From Paenarthrobacter sp. DKR-5 (GTDB lineage: Bacteria; Actinomycetota; Actinomycetes; Actinomycetales; Micrococcaceae), in assembly GCF_018531425.1 (NCBI RefSeq), contig NZ_JAHBOI010000003.1:496001-560000 (forward strand): a DNA stretch of 64,000 bases. Reading direction: 5' to 3'. A program made the translations under genes and the position numbers. This document shows positions 24,841-34,543 of this stretch, one piece after another (the first letter of the stretch is position 1; each line of letters begins with the position of its first letter). Under the pieces are notes generated by a model. It searched no databases. It was not told the origin of the DNA and was given only the letters and a program-made list of their open reading frames with translations.

Positions 24841-26448
24841 ATGCAGACAATCCTCAGCGGCACGGACTCCACCGCCGCCGCCTTCGTCGAGAACGAGTCG
24901 GCGCAGCGCGCCCTGGCCGCCGACCTGCAGCAGCGCCTCGCAGCCGCGGCGCTGGGCGGCCCGGAGCGGTCCAGGGAGCGGCACGTGGCCCGGGGCAAGC
25001 TGTTGCCGCGCGAACGCATCGATGAACTGCTCGACGACGGCAGCCCCTTCCTCGAAATCGCCCCGCTGGCGGCCAACGGTCTGTACGACGACGAGTGCCC
25101 CGGCGCCGGGGTGATCGCGGGCATCGGGCTCGTTCACGGACGCCACGTGCTGGTGATCTCCAACGATGCGACCGTCAAGGGCGGCACCTATTACCCGATG
25201 ACCGTCAAGAAGCACCTGCGGGCGCAGGAAATCGCCCTCGAGAACAGGCTGCCGTGCATCTACCTGGTGGATTCCGGCGGGGCGTTCCTGCCCAAGCAGG
25301 ACGAGGTCTTCCCGGACAAGGACCACTTCGGCCGGATCTTCTACAACCAGGCCCGGCTGTCCGCCGCCAAGGTCCCGCAACTGGCCGCGGTGCTCGGCTC
25401 CTGCACGGCCGGCGGCGCGTACGTCCCGGCGATGAGCGACGAAACCGTCATCGTGCGCAACCAAGGCACCATCTTCCTCGGCGGACCGCCGCTGGTGAAG
25501 GCAGCGATCGGCGAGGTCGTCACCGCCGAGGAGCTCGGCGGCGGCGACGTGCATGCCCGGGTTTCCGGGGTCACGGACCACCTGGCCGAGAACGACCGGC
25601 ACGCGCTGCAGATCATCCGCGACATCGTCGCCACCCTGCCGCCGCCGGCCGCGCCGGCCTGGGACATCGCGGACAGCCGGCCCCCGGCGGCCGACGAGAG
25701 CCAGCTGTACGGCGTCGTCCCGGTCGATGTGCAGGCACCCTACGACGTGCGCGAGGTCATCGCCCGGCTGGTGGATGCGAGCGAGTTCCACGAATTCAAG
25801 AAGGAATACGGCACCACCCTCGTCACCGGCTTCGCCCGGCTGCACGGGCACCCGGTCGGTATCGTCGCCAACAACGGCGTGCTGTTCAGCGAGTCGGCGC
25901 TCAAGGGGGCGCACTTCATTGAACTGTGCGACCAGCGTGGCGTCCCGCTGATCTTCCTGCAGAACATCTCCGGCTTCATGGTCGGCCGCGACTACGAAGC
26001 CGGGGGCATCGCCAAGAACGGCGCGAAGATGGTCACGGCGGTGGCCACCTGCCGCGTCCCCAAGCTCACCGTCGTCATCGGCGGGTCCTTCGGCGCCGGC
26101 AACTACTCCATGTGCGGGCGCGCCTATTCGCCGCGGTTCCTGTTCACCTGGCCCGCCAGCCGCATCTCTGTCATGGGCGGCGCGCAGGCCGCCTCCGTGC
26201 TCGCCACCATCCGCCGGGAAGGCATCGAGGCCAAGGGGGAGCAGTGGACCGACGAGCAGGAGGCGGCATTCAAGGAACCGATCCGCCGCCAGTACGAGGA
26301 CCAGGGCAGCCCGTACTACTCGACCGCCCGGCTCTGGGATGACGGCGTCATCGACCCGGGCGACACCCGGACCGTGCTGGGACTGGCCCTGGACGTCTGC
26401 GCCCATGCCCCGCTGCCGGAAACCTCCTTCGGCCTGTTCAGGATGTGA
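24841..26448 (+). CDS. Acyl-CoA carboxylase beta subunit (methylcrotonyl-CoA carboxylase type)
   Basis: 535 residues, carboxyltransferase domain that moves CO2 from biotin to an acyl-CoA. Segments such as [65 protein letters not shown] and [26 protein letters not shown] are those of the 3-methylcrotonyl-CoA carboxylase beta subunit rather than propionyl-CoA carboxylase. It is the first gene of the operon. No good ribosome site is seen, but TTCCAGGAAG lies near -15. Confidence 0.9.
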   Translation: MQTILSGTDSTAAAFVENESAQRALAADLQQRLAAAALGGPERSRERHVARGKLLPRERIDELLDDGSPFLEIAPLAANGLYDDECPGAGVIAGIGLVHGRHVLVISNDATVKGGTYYPMTVKKHLRAQEIALENRLPCIYLVDSGGAFLPKQDEVFPDKDHFGRIFYNQARLSAAKVPQLAAVLGSCTAGGAYVPAMSDETVIVRNQGTIFLGGPPLVKAAIGEVVTAEELGGGDVHARVSGVTDHLAENDRHALQIIRDIVATLPPPAAPAWDIADSRPPAADESQLYGVVPVDVQAPYDVREVIARLVDASEFHEFKKEYGTTLVTGFARLHGHPVGIVANNGVLFSESALKGAHFIELCDQRGVPLIFLQNISGFMVGRDYEAGGIAKNGAKMVTAVATCRVPKLTVVIGGSFGAGNYSMCGRAYSPRFLFTWPASRISVMGGAQAASVLATIRREGIEAKGEQWTDEQEAAFKEPIRRQYEDQGSPYYSTARLWDDGVIDPGDTRTVLGLALDVCAHAPLPETSFGLFRM

Positions 26449-26455
26449 GCCGCAG

Positions 26456-28507
26456 ATGACCGCTGCCCTTTTCGACACCGTGCTGGTGGCCAACCGCGGC
26501 GAAATCGCCTGCCGGGTGATTGGCACCCTTCGCCGCCTGGGCATCCGCGCCGTCGCCGTGTACAGCGAGGCGGACCGGGACGCACGGCACGTGCGCCTGG
26601 CTGATGAAGCCTTCTGCATCGGCCCGGCACCGGCCCAGGAGAGCTACCTCAACATCGACGCCGTCGTCTCCGCCGCGAAGGCCAGCGGGGCGCAGGCCGT
26701 GCATCCCGGCTACGGGTTCCTGAGCGAGAACGCGGACTTCGCCCGGGCGCTGGGCGACGCCGGCGTGGCGTTCATCGGCCCCGGCGTGCACGCCCTGACC
26801 GTGATGGGGGACAAGATCCGGGCCAAGAACCACGTCGCAGGCTACGGCGTCCCGGTCGTGCCCGGGATCGCAAAGGCGGGTTTGACCGACGCGGACCTGG
26901 CCGAGGCGGCACCGGGCATCGGCTACCCGCTGCTGATCAAGCCCTCCGCGGGCGGCGGCGGCAAAGGCATGCACGTTGTCGAGCGGCCGGAGGACCTCGC
27001 CGGCGCGCTGGTCACCGCGCGGCGCGTGGCGCTGGCGTCCTTCGGCGACGACACCCTCTTCCTCGAACGGCTGGTGCACGCCCCGCGGCACATCGAGGTG
27101 CAGGTCCTGGCCGACACGCACGGCAACGTGATCCACCTCGGCGAACGGGAGTGCTCGCTGCAGCGCCGGCACCAGAAGGTCGTCGAGGAGGCACCGTCAG
27201 CCCTGCTGGACGAGCGCACCCGGGCGCTGATGGGGGAGGCCGCCTGCAACGCTGCGCGCAGCGTGGACTACACGGGCGCCGGCACCGTGGAGTTCCTTGT
27301 GCCGGGGGATTCGCCCGAAGAGTTCTTCTTCATGGAGATGAACACCCGGCTTCAGGTCGAGCACCCGGTCACCGAACTGGTCACCGGCCAGGACCTGGTC
27401 GAGGCGCAGGTCCGGGTTGCCGCCGGGGAACCGCTGACGCTGCGGCAGCAGGACGTCGTCCTGCGCGGCCACGCCGTTGAGGCCCGCGTCTACGCGGAGA
27501 GCCCCGAGCGCGGCTTCCTCCCCACCGCGGGCGAGATCCTGCACCTGGAGGAACCGTCGGGGAACGGCGTCCGGGTCGACAGCTCGCTGGTTCCGGGCCT
27601 GGTGGTCGGCTCGGCCTACGACCCGATGCTCGCCAAGATCATCGCCTGGGGCGAGGACCGCGGGCAGGCCCTCGCCCGGCTCGACGCCGCGCTCGCGGGC
27701 ACGGCAGTGCTGGGCCTGCAAACCAACATTGACTACCTGCGCCAGCTCCTCGCGGACGACGAGGTGCGGGCCGGAAGGCTGGACACCACCCTGATCGAGC
27801 GGAAGCTGCACGGCATCCGCTTCCATGTCCCGGGGGAGCAGGAACTGGCCGCTGCCGCCCTGCTGCTGCACCGCCGGCTCCTGGCCGACGCGGACCGCGG
27901 CCCCTGGCACCGGCGCAACGGCTGGCGGCTCGGGCAGCCACATCCCGTCCGCTACAGCTTCGGTGCCGCGCACGCCCCGGCCGGCGGCATTGACGTCCTC
28001 GTGTACGACGACGGGACAGTCAGCGTCGGCGGCGGAGCGCGGGTCCCCGCCGAGCTGAGCGGCCCCTCCGGCGCCGCTGCGTTCAGCCTCGAGTACGACG
28101 GACGGATTACCCGTTGGCACCATGCGGTGCACGGCAGCCAGCTGTGGCTCGGGCGCGGGGGCTGGTCCTGCCAGCTGACAGTGCTTGGCCGCCAGGAGCG
28201 CACCGCTGCGATGCTCGCCGCCATCGACCGGCCCGAGGGAACCGCCGACCCGGAAGTGCGCTCGCCGATGCCGGGCACGGTCGTCTCCGTCGCCGTCGCC
28301 TCGGGGGAAGCGGTGGAGGCCGGGCAACTGCTGCTCTCGGTCGAGGCCATGAAGATGGAACACCAGCTCACGGCTGCCGCGGACGGCACCGTCCAACTCA
28401 ACGTATCCACCGGCGACCTGGTCAAAGCGGACCAGCTGCTCGCCGTCATCCACGCCGCCACCCCGGCGCCCACCGAGGCTGCACCGCAGCCGGAAGAAGG
28501 AGCCTGA
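26456..28507 (+). CDS. Biotin-dependent acyl-CoA carboxylase alpha subunit
   Basis: 683 residues: biotin carboxylase domain (about 1-450) starting [15 protein letters not shown], with the ATP-grasp loop [14 protein letters not shown] and [16 protein letters not shown], a middle linker domain, and a C-terminal biotinyl domain with the biotinylated K633 in EAMKMEHQL. It pairs with the beta subunit just upstream (7-base gap). The context points to 3-methylcrotonyl-CoA carboxylase in leucine breakdown, as with AccA1-AccD1 in mycobacteria. Upstream open codons are shadow sequence. Confidence 0.93.
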   Translation: MTAALFDTVLVANRGEIACRVIGTLRRLGIRAVAVYSEADRDARHVRLADEAFCIGPAPAQESYLNIDAVVSAAKASGAQAVHPGYGFLSENADFARALGDAGVAFIGPGVHALTVMGDKIRAKNHVAGYGVPVVPGIAKAGLTDADLAEAAPGIGYPLLIKPSAGGGGKGMHVVERPEDLAGALVTARRVALASFGDDTLFLERLVHAPRHIEVQVLADTHGNVIHLGERECSLQRRHQKVVEEAPSALLDERTRALMGEAACNAARSVDYTGAGTVEFLVPGDSPEEFFFMEMNTRLQVEHPVTELVTGQDLVEAQVRVAAGEPLTLRQQDVVLRGHAVEARVYAESPERGFLPTAGEILHLEEPSGNGVRVDSSLVPGLVVGSAYDPMLAKIIAWGEDRGQALARLDAALAGTAVLGLQTNIDYLRQLLADDEVRAGRLDTTLIERKLHGIRFHVPGEQELAAAALLLHRRLLADADRGPWHRRNGWRLGQPHPVRYSFGAAHAPAGGIDVLVYDDGTVSVGGGARVPAELSGPSGAAAFSLEYDGRITRWHHAVHGSQLWLGRGGWSCQLTVLGRQERTAAMLAAIDRPEGTADPEVRSPMPGTVVSVAVASGEAVEAGQLLLSVEAMKMEHQLTAAADGTVQLNVSTGDLVKADQLLAVIHAATPAPTEAAPQPEEGA

Positions 28508-28509
28508 CA

Positions 28510-29667
28510 ATGTTCGAACTGAGCGAGGACTACCAGGACCTCAGCGACGCGGTCCGTGAGTTCGCGGACGAGGTCGTCGCGCCCGTCTCCGCCAAGCACG
28601 ACGCCGAACACAGCTTCCCCTACGAGGTCGTCTCCGGAATGGCGGAGATGGGCCTCTTCGGACTGCCGTTTCCGGAGGAGTACGGCGGCATGGGCGGGGA
28701 CTATTTCGCGCTGTGCCTGGCCATCGAGCAGCTGGGACGGGTGGACCAGTCGGTCGCCATCACCCTGGAGGCCGCCGTCTCGCTCGGGGCGATGCCGATC
28801 TACCGGTTCGGTTCCCCCGAGCAGAAGCAGCAGTGGCTGCCCCCGCTGGCCAGCGGCAAGGCGCTCGCCGGTTTCGGCCTGACCGAACCCGAGGCGGGGT
28901 CCGACGCCTCGGGCACCCGGACCACGGCCGTGCTCGACGGCGGTGACTGGGTGATCAACGGCAACAAGGAGTTCATCACCAACTCAGGCACCGACATCAC
29001 CCGGCTTGTCACTGTCACCGCGGTGACAGGCCAGCAGGAACGGCCGGACGGCTCGGTGAAGAAGGAGATCTCCACCATCCTCGTCCCTACGGATACGCCC
29101 GGGTTCACGGCGGAAAAGGCGTACAACAAAGTCGGCTGGAATGCCTCCGACACGCACCCGCTGACCTTGAAGGACGTGCGCGTGCCCGAAGCGAACCTGC
29201 TCGGGCAGCGCGGCCGCGGCTACGCTAACTTCGTCCAGATCCTTGACGAGGGCCGGATCGCCGTCGGGGCCCTGGCGACCGGTGCCGCGCAGGGCTGCGT
29301 GGACGCCGCACTGCGCTACGCCAAGGAGCGCCAGGCCTTCGGCAGCAACATCGGCGCAAACCAGGCCATTTCCTTCAAGATCGCCAGGATGCAGGCCCGC
29401 GCCCACACCGCGCGCCTGGCCTACTACGACGCCGCGTCCCGGATGCTGGCCGGAAAGCCCTTCAAGACCGAGGCGTCGATCGCTAAGTTGGTGGGTGGCG
29501 AGGCTGCGATGGACAACGCCCGGGATGCCACCCAGATTTTCGGGGGCTACGGGTTCATCAATGAATTCCTCGTGGCCCGGCATTATCGTGATTCCAAGAT
29601 CCTCGAGGTGGGCGAGGGGACGACGGAAGTCCAGCTCATGCTGATCGCCCGGGACCTGGGGCTGTAG
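28510..29667 (+). CDS. Acyl-CoA dehydrogenase (isovaleryl-CoA-type role)
   Basis: 385 residues, full-length acyl-CoA dehydrogenase: GLFGLPFPEEYGGMGGD, GFGLTEPEAGSDASGTRTTA, KVGWNASDTHPLTLKDVRVPEANLLG, ERQAFGSNIGANQAISFKIARMQ and the catalytic Glu in the GEGTTEVQ position. AAGGAG precedes the ATG two bases after the carboxylase stop. By position it should supply 3-methylcrotonyl-CoA from isovaleryl-CoA (FadE19-like). Substrate is inferred from operon context only. Confidence 0.9.
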   Translation: MFELSEDYQDLSDAVREFADEVVAPVSAKHDAEHSFPYEVVSGMAEMGLFGLPFPEEYGGMGGDYFALCLAIEQLGRVDQSVAITLEAAVSLGAMPIYRFGSPEQKQQWLPPLASGKALAGFGLTEPEAGSDASGTRTTAVLDGGDWVINGNKEFITNSGTDITRLVTVTAVTGQQERPDGSVKKEISTILVPTDTPGFTAEKAYNKVGWNASDTHPLTLKDVRVPEANLLGQRGRGYANFVQILDEGRIAVGALATGAAQGCVDAALRYAKERQAFGSNIGANQAISFKIARMQARAHTARLAYYDAASRMLAGKPFKTEASIAKLVGGEAAMDNARDATQIFGGYGFINEFLVARHYRDSKILEVGEGTTEVQLMLIARDLGL

Positions 29668-29679
29668 CGAGGAGGAACT

Positions 29680-30453
29680 GTGATCGACAAAGTTGTTGCC
29701 AGTGCCGGGGCCGCCGTGGCGGACATTCCCGACGGAGCCTCGCTCGCCGTCGGCGGGTTCGGACTCTGCGGGATCCCCGTGGCCCTGCTGGAGGCGCTCC
29801 ATGAGCAGGGCACCGGAAACCTTGAGACCATCAGCAACAACTGCGGCGTGGACGGGTGGGGCCTGGGTGTGCTGCTGGCCGACGGCCGGATCCGCCGCAC
29901 GATCAGTTCCTATGTCGGGGAGAACAAGGAATTCGCGCGCCAGTTCCTCAGCGGCGAACTGGAGGTGGAGCTGACTCCGCAGGGCACGCTCGCCGAAAAG
30001 CTGCGCGCCGGCGGTGCCGGCATCCCCGCGTTCTATACCAAGGCCGGAGTGGGCACCCAGATCAGCGAAGGCGGCCTGCCCCGGCGCTACCACCCGGACG
30101 GTACCGTCGCCGTCGCCTCCGAACCCAAGGAGGTGCGCACGTTCAACGGCGAGGACTATGTGCTGGAGGAATCGGTTGCCCCGGACTTCGCCCTCGTCCA
30201 TGCGCTCAGGGGGGACCGGCACGGCAATCTCGTCTATCACGCCGCCGCCATGAACTTCAATCCGTTGTGCGCGATGGCTGGCCGGATCACCATTGCCGAG
30301 GTGGAGGAGCTGGTGGAGCCGGGGGAGCTGGACCCGGAGCAGATCCACACCCCTGGCATCTATGTCCAGCGGGTGGTGCACGTGCCCCACGGTGAGAAGC
30401 GGATCGAGAAACGCACGGTGGCGCTCGCCGACGGCACGAAGAAGGTGGACTAG
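29680..30453 (+). CDS. 3-oxoacid CoA-transferase subunit A
   Basis: 257 residues, starting with GTG after GAGGAGG. The glycine-rich CoA-binding stretch [16 protein letters not shown] is near the N-terminus and [16 protein letters not shown] follows, both typical of SCOT subunit A. With subunit B it moves CoA between succinyl-CoA and acetoacetate, or itaconate in the related mycobacterial locus. Subunit B starts two bases after the stop codon. Confidence 0.92.
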   Translation: MIDKVVASAGAAVADIPDGASLAVGGFGLCGIPVALLEALHEQGTGNLETISNNCGVDGWGLGVLLADGRIRRTISSYVGENKEFARQFLSGELEVELTPQGTLAEKLRAGGAGIPAFYTKAGVGTQISEGGLPRRYHPDGTVAVASEPKEVRTFNGEDYVLEESVAPDFALVHALRGDRHGNLVYHAAAMNFNPLCAMAGRITIAEVEELVEPGELDPEQIHTPGIYVQRVVHVPHGEKRIEKRTVALADGTKKVD

Positions 30454-30455
30454 CC

Positions 30456-31106
30456 ATGGCCTGGACCCGCAACGAGCTCGCGGCCCGCGTGGCCCGCGAG
30501 CTGAAGAACGGACAGTACGTGAACCTGGGAATCGGGATGCCCACCCTGATCCCCAATTACATTCCCGACGGCGTCGAAGTCGTGCTGCACTCCGAGAACG
30601 GCATCCTCGGCGTCGGGCCCTACCCGGCCGAGGGTGCAGTGGATCCGGACCTGATCAACGCGGGCAAGGAGACCGTCACCGTCAACAAGGGTGCCTCGTT
30701 CTTCGACTCCGCCGAGTCCTTCGGGATGATCCGCGGCGGGCACGTCGACGTCGCCGTGCTGGGCGCCATGGAGGTGGCCGAAAACGGGGACCTGGCGAAC
30801 TGGATGATTCCCGGCAAGATGGTCAAGGGCATGGGCGGCGCCATGGACCTGGTCTTCGGCGCCAAGCGGGTGATCGTGATGATGGAGCACGTGGACCGCA
30901 GCGGGGCGCCGAAGATCCTGCCTCAATGCACCCTGCCGCTGACCGGCAAGGGCTGCGTGAACCGCATCATCACGGATCTGGCCGTCATCGACGTGACCGC
31001 GGACGGCCTAGTGCTGCGCGAGCTCGCTCCCGGCGTCACCGAACAGCAGGTGGCCGCGGCCACCGGGGCCGAGCTCGAGGTCGAGATCCACGAGCAGGAA
31101 CCGTGA
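30456..31106 (+). CDS. 3-oxoacid CoA-transferase subunit B
   Basis: 216 residues. The catalytic Glu is in the S-E-N-G motif ([11 protein letters not shown]), preceded by [17 protein letters not shown] and followed by [24 protein letters not shown], all hallmarks of subunit B. It forms the active enzyme with the preceding gene. The stop codon overlaps the GTG start of the next gene by four bases (GTGA). Confidence 0.93.
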   Translation: MAWTRNELAARVARELKNGQYVNLGIGMPTLIPNYIPDGVEVVLHSENGILGVGPYPAEGAVDPDLINAGKETVTVNKGASFFDSAESFGMIRGGHVDVAVLGAMEVAENGDLANWMIPGKMVKGMGGAMDLVFGAKRVIVMMEHVDRSGAPKILPQCTLPLTGKGCVNRIITDLAVIDVTADGLVLRELAPGVTEQQVAAATGAELEVEIHEQEP

Positions 31107-31627
31107 GCGCGTCCCCCGGGCCCGCGCCGCGGGTCGTCGAGCAGCGCGGACTGTTCTTTGAGGAGTTCGACCTCGACGTGGTCTACGCCCACCGGCCCGG
31201 TCGCACGGTGACGGAGACTGACAATGTGCTGTTCACCACCGCCACCATGAACACCCAGGCGCTGCACCTCGATGCGGCGTGGAGCGCCAGCCAGCCGTTC
31301 GGCCAGCGGCTGATGAACTCGATGTTCACGCTCGCCACTGTGGTGGGCCAGTCCGTGGCGCAGCTGACGCAGGGGACCATCGTGGCCCAGCTGGGGCTGA
31401 CCGACGTCACCTTCCCGCATCCGCTCTACCATGGAGACACCCTGTACACCGAGACGGTGGTGGTGCAGAAGCGGCTCTCCGCCTCGCGCCCCGGCCAGGG
31501 AGTCGTGACCATGAAGCACACCGGACGCAACCAGGACGGCGTGGTCGTGGCCACGGCGACGCGCAGCGCCCTGATGTGGTGCCGCGACGCAATGCCCGCT
31601 GCCCCCGACGTTTCCAAGGAGACCTGA
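31103..31627 (+). CDS. MaoC-like (R)-enoyl-CoA hydratase/dehydratase
   Basis: 174 residues, hotdog-fold MaoC-like protein. A GTG start overlaps the stop of subunit B. Family features are [54 protein letters not shown] (hydratase-like D/H region) and [19 protein letters not shown]. It corresponds in place to Rv2499c. Hydration of a methylglutaconyl-CoA or mesaconyl-type CoA ester is the expected step. Confidence 0.85.
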   Translation: MSASPGPAPRVVEQRGLFFEEFDLDVVYAHRPGRTVTETDNVLFTTATMNTQALHLDAAWSASQPFGQRLMNSMFTLATVVGQSVAQLTQGTIVAQLGLTDVTFPHPLYHGDTLYTETVVVQKRLSASRPGQGVVTMKHTGRNQDGVVVATATRSALMWCRDAMPAAPDVSKET

Positions 31628-31629
31628 TC

Positions 31630-32478
31630 ATGCCCTTCCTGATGGGACCGGCCCTGCTGTTCTGCCCGGCGGACCGGCCCGAAAGGTATGCCAAGGCCGC
31701 CGACCGCGCGGATGCGGTGATCCTCGACCTGGAGGACGCCGTCGCCCCCGACGCGAAGCAGCGCGCGCGGGGGGCGGTCCTCGCCCAGATCGTCGACGGC
31801 CCCGAACTGGACCCCGCGCGCACCATCGTGCGCGTCAACCCGGCCGGCACCGAGGAGTTCGAGAAGGACCTGCACATGCTCAAGCACACTCCGTACCGGA
31901 CGGTGATGCTGGCCAAGACCGCAGGCCCCGACGACGTCCGGGCGCTTGCCGGTTTCCACGTGCTCGCCCTGGTCGAGACCGCCGAAGGTGTCCTGAATGC
32001 CGGGCGGATTGCCGCCGAGCCGAACGTGGCCGGCCTGATGTGGGGCGCCGAAGACCTGGTCGCCTCCCTGGGCGGGACCTCCAGCCGCGGCGAGGACGGT
32101 CTGTATCGCGCGGTGGCGCTGCAGGCGCGTTCCACGGTGCTGCTCGCCGCCGGGGCGTACGGCAAGCCCGCCATCGACTCGGTCTACGTCAACATCCCTG
32201 ACCTGGCCGGATTGGAAGCCGAGGCGCGGGACGCCGCGGCGTCGGGCTTCGCCGCGAAGGCCTGCATCCACCCCAGCCAGGCAGCTGCCGTCCGGGCCGC
32301 GTACGCTCCCGCGGACGAGGAGGTCGCCGCCGCGCGCGAACTCCTCGACGCCGCCGCAGCGGCGGGCACCGGAGTCTTCCAGTTCAAGGGCAGGATGGTC
32401 GACGGGCCTGTGCTGCGGCACGCCGAACAGACGCTCCGGCGCGCCCGTTTCCAGGCCGACGCACCCGGCGGGGAATAA
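31630..32478 (+). CDS. CitE-like (HpcH/HpaI family) acyl-CoA lyase
   Basis: 282 residues, TIM-barrel aldolase: LLFCPADRPERYAKAADRADAVILDLEDAVAPDAK, IVRVNP, HVLALVETAEGVLNA, MWGAEDLVASLGG and AKACIHPSQ. Metal-binding acidic residues are in the ETAEG and DLEDAV elements. The mycobacterial homologue of this position (Rv2498c) cleaves (R)-HMG-CoA and citramalyl-CoA, so the same role is likely here. Citrate lyase proper is excluded by the absence of citD and citF. It is the last gene of the operon; its stop codon lies in the loop of a hairpin. Confidence 0.88.
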   Translation: MPFLMGPALLFCPADRPERYAKAADRADAVILDLEDAVAPDAKQRARGAVLAQIVDGPELDPARTIVRVNPAGTEEFEKDLHMLKHTPYRTVMLAKTAGPDDVRALAGFHVLALVETAEGVLNAGRIAAEPNVAGLMWGAEDLVASLGGTSSRGEDGLYRAVALQARSTVLLAAGAYGKPAIDSVYVNIPDLAGLEAEARDAAASGFAAKACIHPSQAAAVRAAYAPADEEVAAARELLDAAAAAGTGVFQFKGRMVDGPVLRHAEQTLRRARFQADAPGGE

Positions 32479-32492
32479 TCCCCGCCGGGTGC
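32461..32492 (+). terminator. Hairpin containing the operon's last stop codon
   Basis: A 14-bp perfect stem (32461-32474 with 32479-32492) with the four-base loop ATAA. The TAA stop of the lyase gene occupies 32476-32478 within the loop. No T-run follows. Confidence 0.7.
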
Positions 32493-32506
32493 GTGCTGGC
32501 CCAGGT

Positions 32507-33178
32507 ATGAGAATTGTGATTGCCGGAGGACATGGTCAGATCGCCCGTCTGCTCGCGCGCAGGCTCGTGCGCGACGGGCACAGCGTGACGGCGCTGATCC
32601 GCAACCCGCAGCACGCCGCCGACGTCGAGCAGGACGGCTCTGCCGCTGCGCTCGTGGACCTCGAGAACGCGACCCGTGACGAGGTGGCCGCCGCCCTGCA
32701 GGGCGCGGACGCCGCTGTCTTCGCGGCCGGCGCGGGCCCGGGAAGCGGCGCGGGCCGCAAGGACACGGTGGACCGCGGTGCTTCGGTGATCCTTGCTGAC
32801 GCCGCGGAAGCCGCCGGCGTGCGCCGGTTTGTGCAGATCTCTTCGATGGGCACCGACAGCGTGCGCGGCGGGGCGCGTCCGGACGGCGTCGATGACGTGT
32901 TCTACGCCTACCTGCAGGCCAAGCTGGCCGCCGAGGAGGACCTGACGGCCCGCAGCGGCCTGGACTGGACGGTGCTGCGGCCGGGGGCGCTCAGCAACGA
33001 CGCCCCCACCGGAACGGTACGGCTGGACCTCAGCGTGCCGCGCGCATCAGTGACACGGGCGGACGTCGCCGACGTCGTGGCCGAACTGCTCGAACAGGAC
33101 GCCGGCGCGCGGCTCGTGCTGGAAGTGGTCGGCGACGGCGTCCCCGTGGCCGAAGCGGTCGCTGCCCTCAAGGCCTGA
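32507..33178 (+). CDS. NAD(P)-binding atypical SDR-family protein
   Basis: 223 residues. The Rossmann start [21 protein letters not shown] has the atypical-SDR GxxGxxA loop. The QISSMGTDS stretch and [12 protein letters not shown] give a Y-x-x-x-K pair, and the region [12 protein letters not shown] is typical of NAD(P)H-binding epimerase-like proteins. The substrate is unknown. The start at 32507 is chosen over a GTG 18 bases earlier that lies within the hairpin. It stands alone between the leucine-type operon and dxr. Confidence 0.82.
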   Translation: MRIVIAGGHGQIARLLARRLVRDGHSVTALIRNPQHAADVEQDGSAAALVDLENATRDEVAAALQGADAAVFAAGAGPGSGAGRKDTVDRGASVILADAAEAAGVRRFVQISSMGTDSVRGGARPDGVDDVFYAYLQAKLAAEEDLTARSGLDWTVLRPGALSNDAPTGTVRLDLSVPRASVTRADVADVVAELLEQDAGARLVLEVVGDGVPVAEAVAALKA

Positions 33179-33258
33179 CCGGCGCGGGAGGCCCGGCGCC
33201 CGCGAACCCGGACCGGCGCCCACTCTGCTGGCGGCCCGGGCCGCGGGCGGTTCTGCGG

Positions 33259-33264
33259 GATACT
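33259..33264 (+). promoter_or_regulatory. -10 element of a probably leaderless dxr transcript
   Basis: GATACT ends six bases before the dxr ATG. A start seven bases after the -10 would fall on the A of ATG. No ribosome site is visible and no clear -35. Confidence 0.45.
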
Positions 33265-33270
33265 GGAACC

Positions 33271-34455
33271 ATGCCTTCCGATGCACAACGCAGAATCGTC
33301 CTGCTGGGATCGACCGGGTCCATTGGCACCCAGGCCATAGACGTAGTGGACGGTGCGCCGGAGCGCTTCACCGTGACCGCGCTCGGCGCCGGCGGCGGAA
33401 ACCTGCCGCTGCTGGCCCGTCAGGCCGTGCACACCCGGGCGCAGGCCGTCGGGGTGGCGGCGGGGGACGCGGCGGAACTTCGGCAGCTGATTGACGAAGC
33501 CGCAGTCCAGGCCGGGCTCACCGCCTACCGGCCCGAGGTGTTCACCGGGCCTGACGCGTCCTCCCGCATCGCGGCCTGGCCGGACGCCGACGTCGTGCTC
33601 AACGGCATCACCGGCTCGATCGGGCTCGCTCCCACGCTCGCGGCGTTGGAGGCCGGGCACGTGCTGGCGCTCGCCAACAAGGAATCGTTGATTGTGGGCG
33701 GCACGCTGGTCAAGCGCGCCGCCCGGCCCGGCCAGTTGGTTCCGGTCGACTCGGAGCATTCAGCACTCGCCCAGTGCCTGCGCTCCGGGGCCGCCGGTGA
33801 GGTGGACCGGCTCGTGCTCACGGCCTCGGGCGGCCCCTTCCGGGGCCGGAAGCGCAGCGAGCTGACCGGCGTCACGCCCGCCGAGGCCCTGGCCCACCCC
33901 ACTTGGGACATGGGCCCTGTCGTGACGACGAACTCCGCCACCATGGTGAACAAGGGCCTGGAACTCATTGAGGCCCACCTGCTCTTCGACATCCCGCTGG
34001 ACCGGATCGACGTCGTCGTGCACCCCCAGTCGGTCGTGCATTCAATGGTGCAGTTCGTGGACGGGTCGACCATTGCTCAGTGCTCCCCGCCGGACATGAA
34101 GCTGCCGATCGCGCTTGGAATGGGGTGGCCGGACCGGGTGGCCGGCGCCGCCGCTGCCTGCGACTGGACGCGCGCCACCAGCTGGACCTTCGAGCCGCTC
34201 GACGCCGAGGCCTTCCCCTCCGTCAGCCTGGCCAAGGCGGCCGCGACGCAGGGAACCACTTTCCCCGCGGTCTACAACGCGGCCAACGAGGAGGCGGTGG
34301 CGGCGTTCCACGGGGGGTCCATCGGGTTCCTCGACATCGTCGACACGGTGGAGTCCGTGCTCAGCGAACACTCAGGCTCTTCGGAGCTGACACTTGAGTC
34401 GGTGCTGGAAGCTGAACGGTGGGCACGATCGCGCACCCGGGAACGTTTGCGTTGA
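33271..34455 (+). CDS. dxr: 1-deoxy-D-xylulose 5-phosphate reductoisomerase
   Basis: 394 residues; the second step of the MEP isoprenoid pathway, NADPH-dependent. The nucleotide loop [26 protein letters not shown], the metal/substrate segment [12 protein letters not shown], the lid ASGGPFRG and [31 protein letters not shown] are all present. Its pathway partner ispG is 2.9 kb downstream. Confidence 0.98.
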   Translation: MPSDAQRRIVLLGSTGSIGTQAIDVVDGAPERFTVTALGAGGGNLPLLARQAVHTRAQAVGVAAGDAAELRQLIDEAAVQAGLTAYRPEVFTGPDASSRIAAWPDADVVLNGITGSIGLAPTLAALEAGHVLALANKESLIVGGTLVKRAARPGQLVPVDSEHSALAQCLRSGAAGEVDRLVLTASGGPFRGRKRSELTGVTPAEALAHPTWDMGPVVTTNSATMVNKGLELIEAHLLFDIPLDRIDVVVHPQSVVHSMVQFVDGSTIAQCSPPDMKLPIALGMGWPDRVAGAAAACDWTRATSWTFEPLDAEAFPSVSLAKAAATQGTTFPAVYNAANEEAVAAFHGGSIGFLDIVDTVESVLSEHSGSSELTLESVLEAERWARSRTRERLR

Positions 34456-34543
34456 TGAAGCCCTCCTGGCAGCAGCCGGGACCCAGAACGACGAGTCCAC
34501 GAACCGCACAGGCATTTTCGAGCATTAAGGAACCGCAACCAGC

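Noticed and set aside
31630-32478. Citrate lyase beta subunit (citE)
   Set aside because: No citD, citF or citX nearby; the operon context points to HMG-CoA or citramalyl-CoA cleavage.
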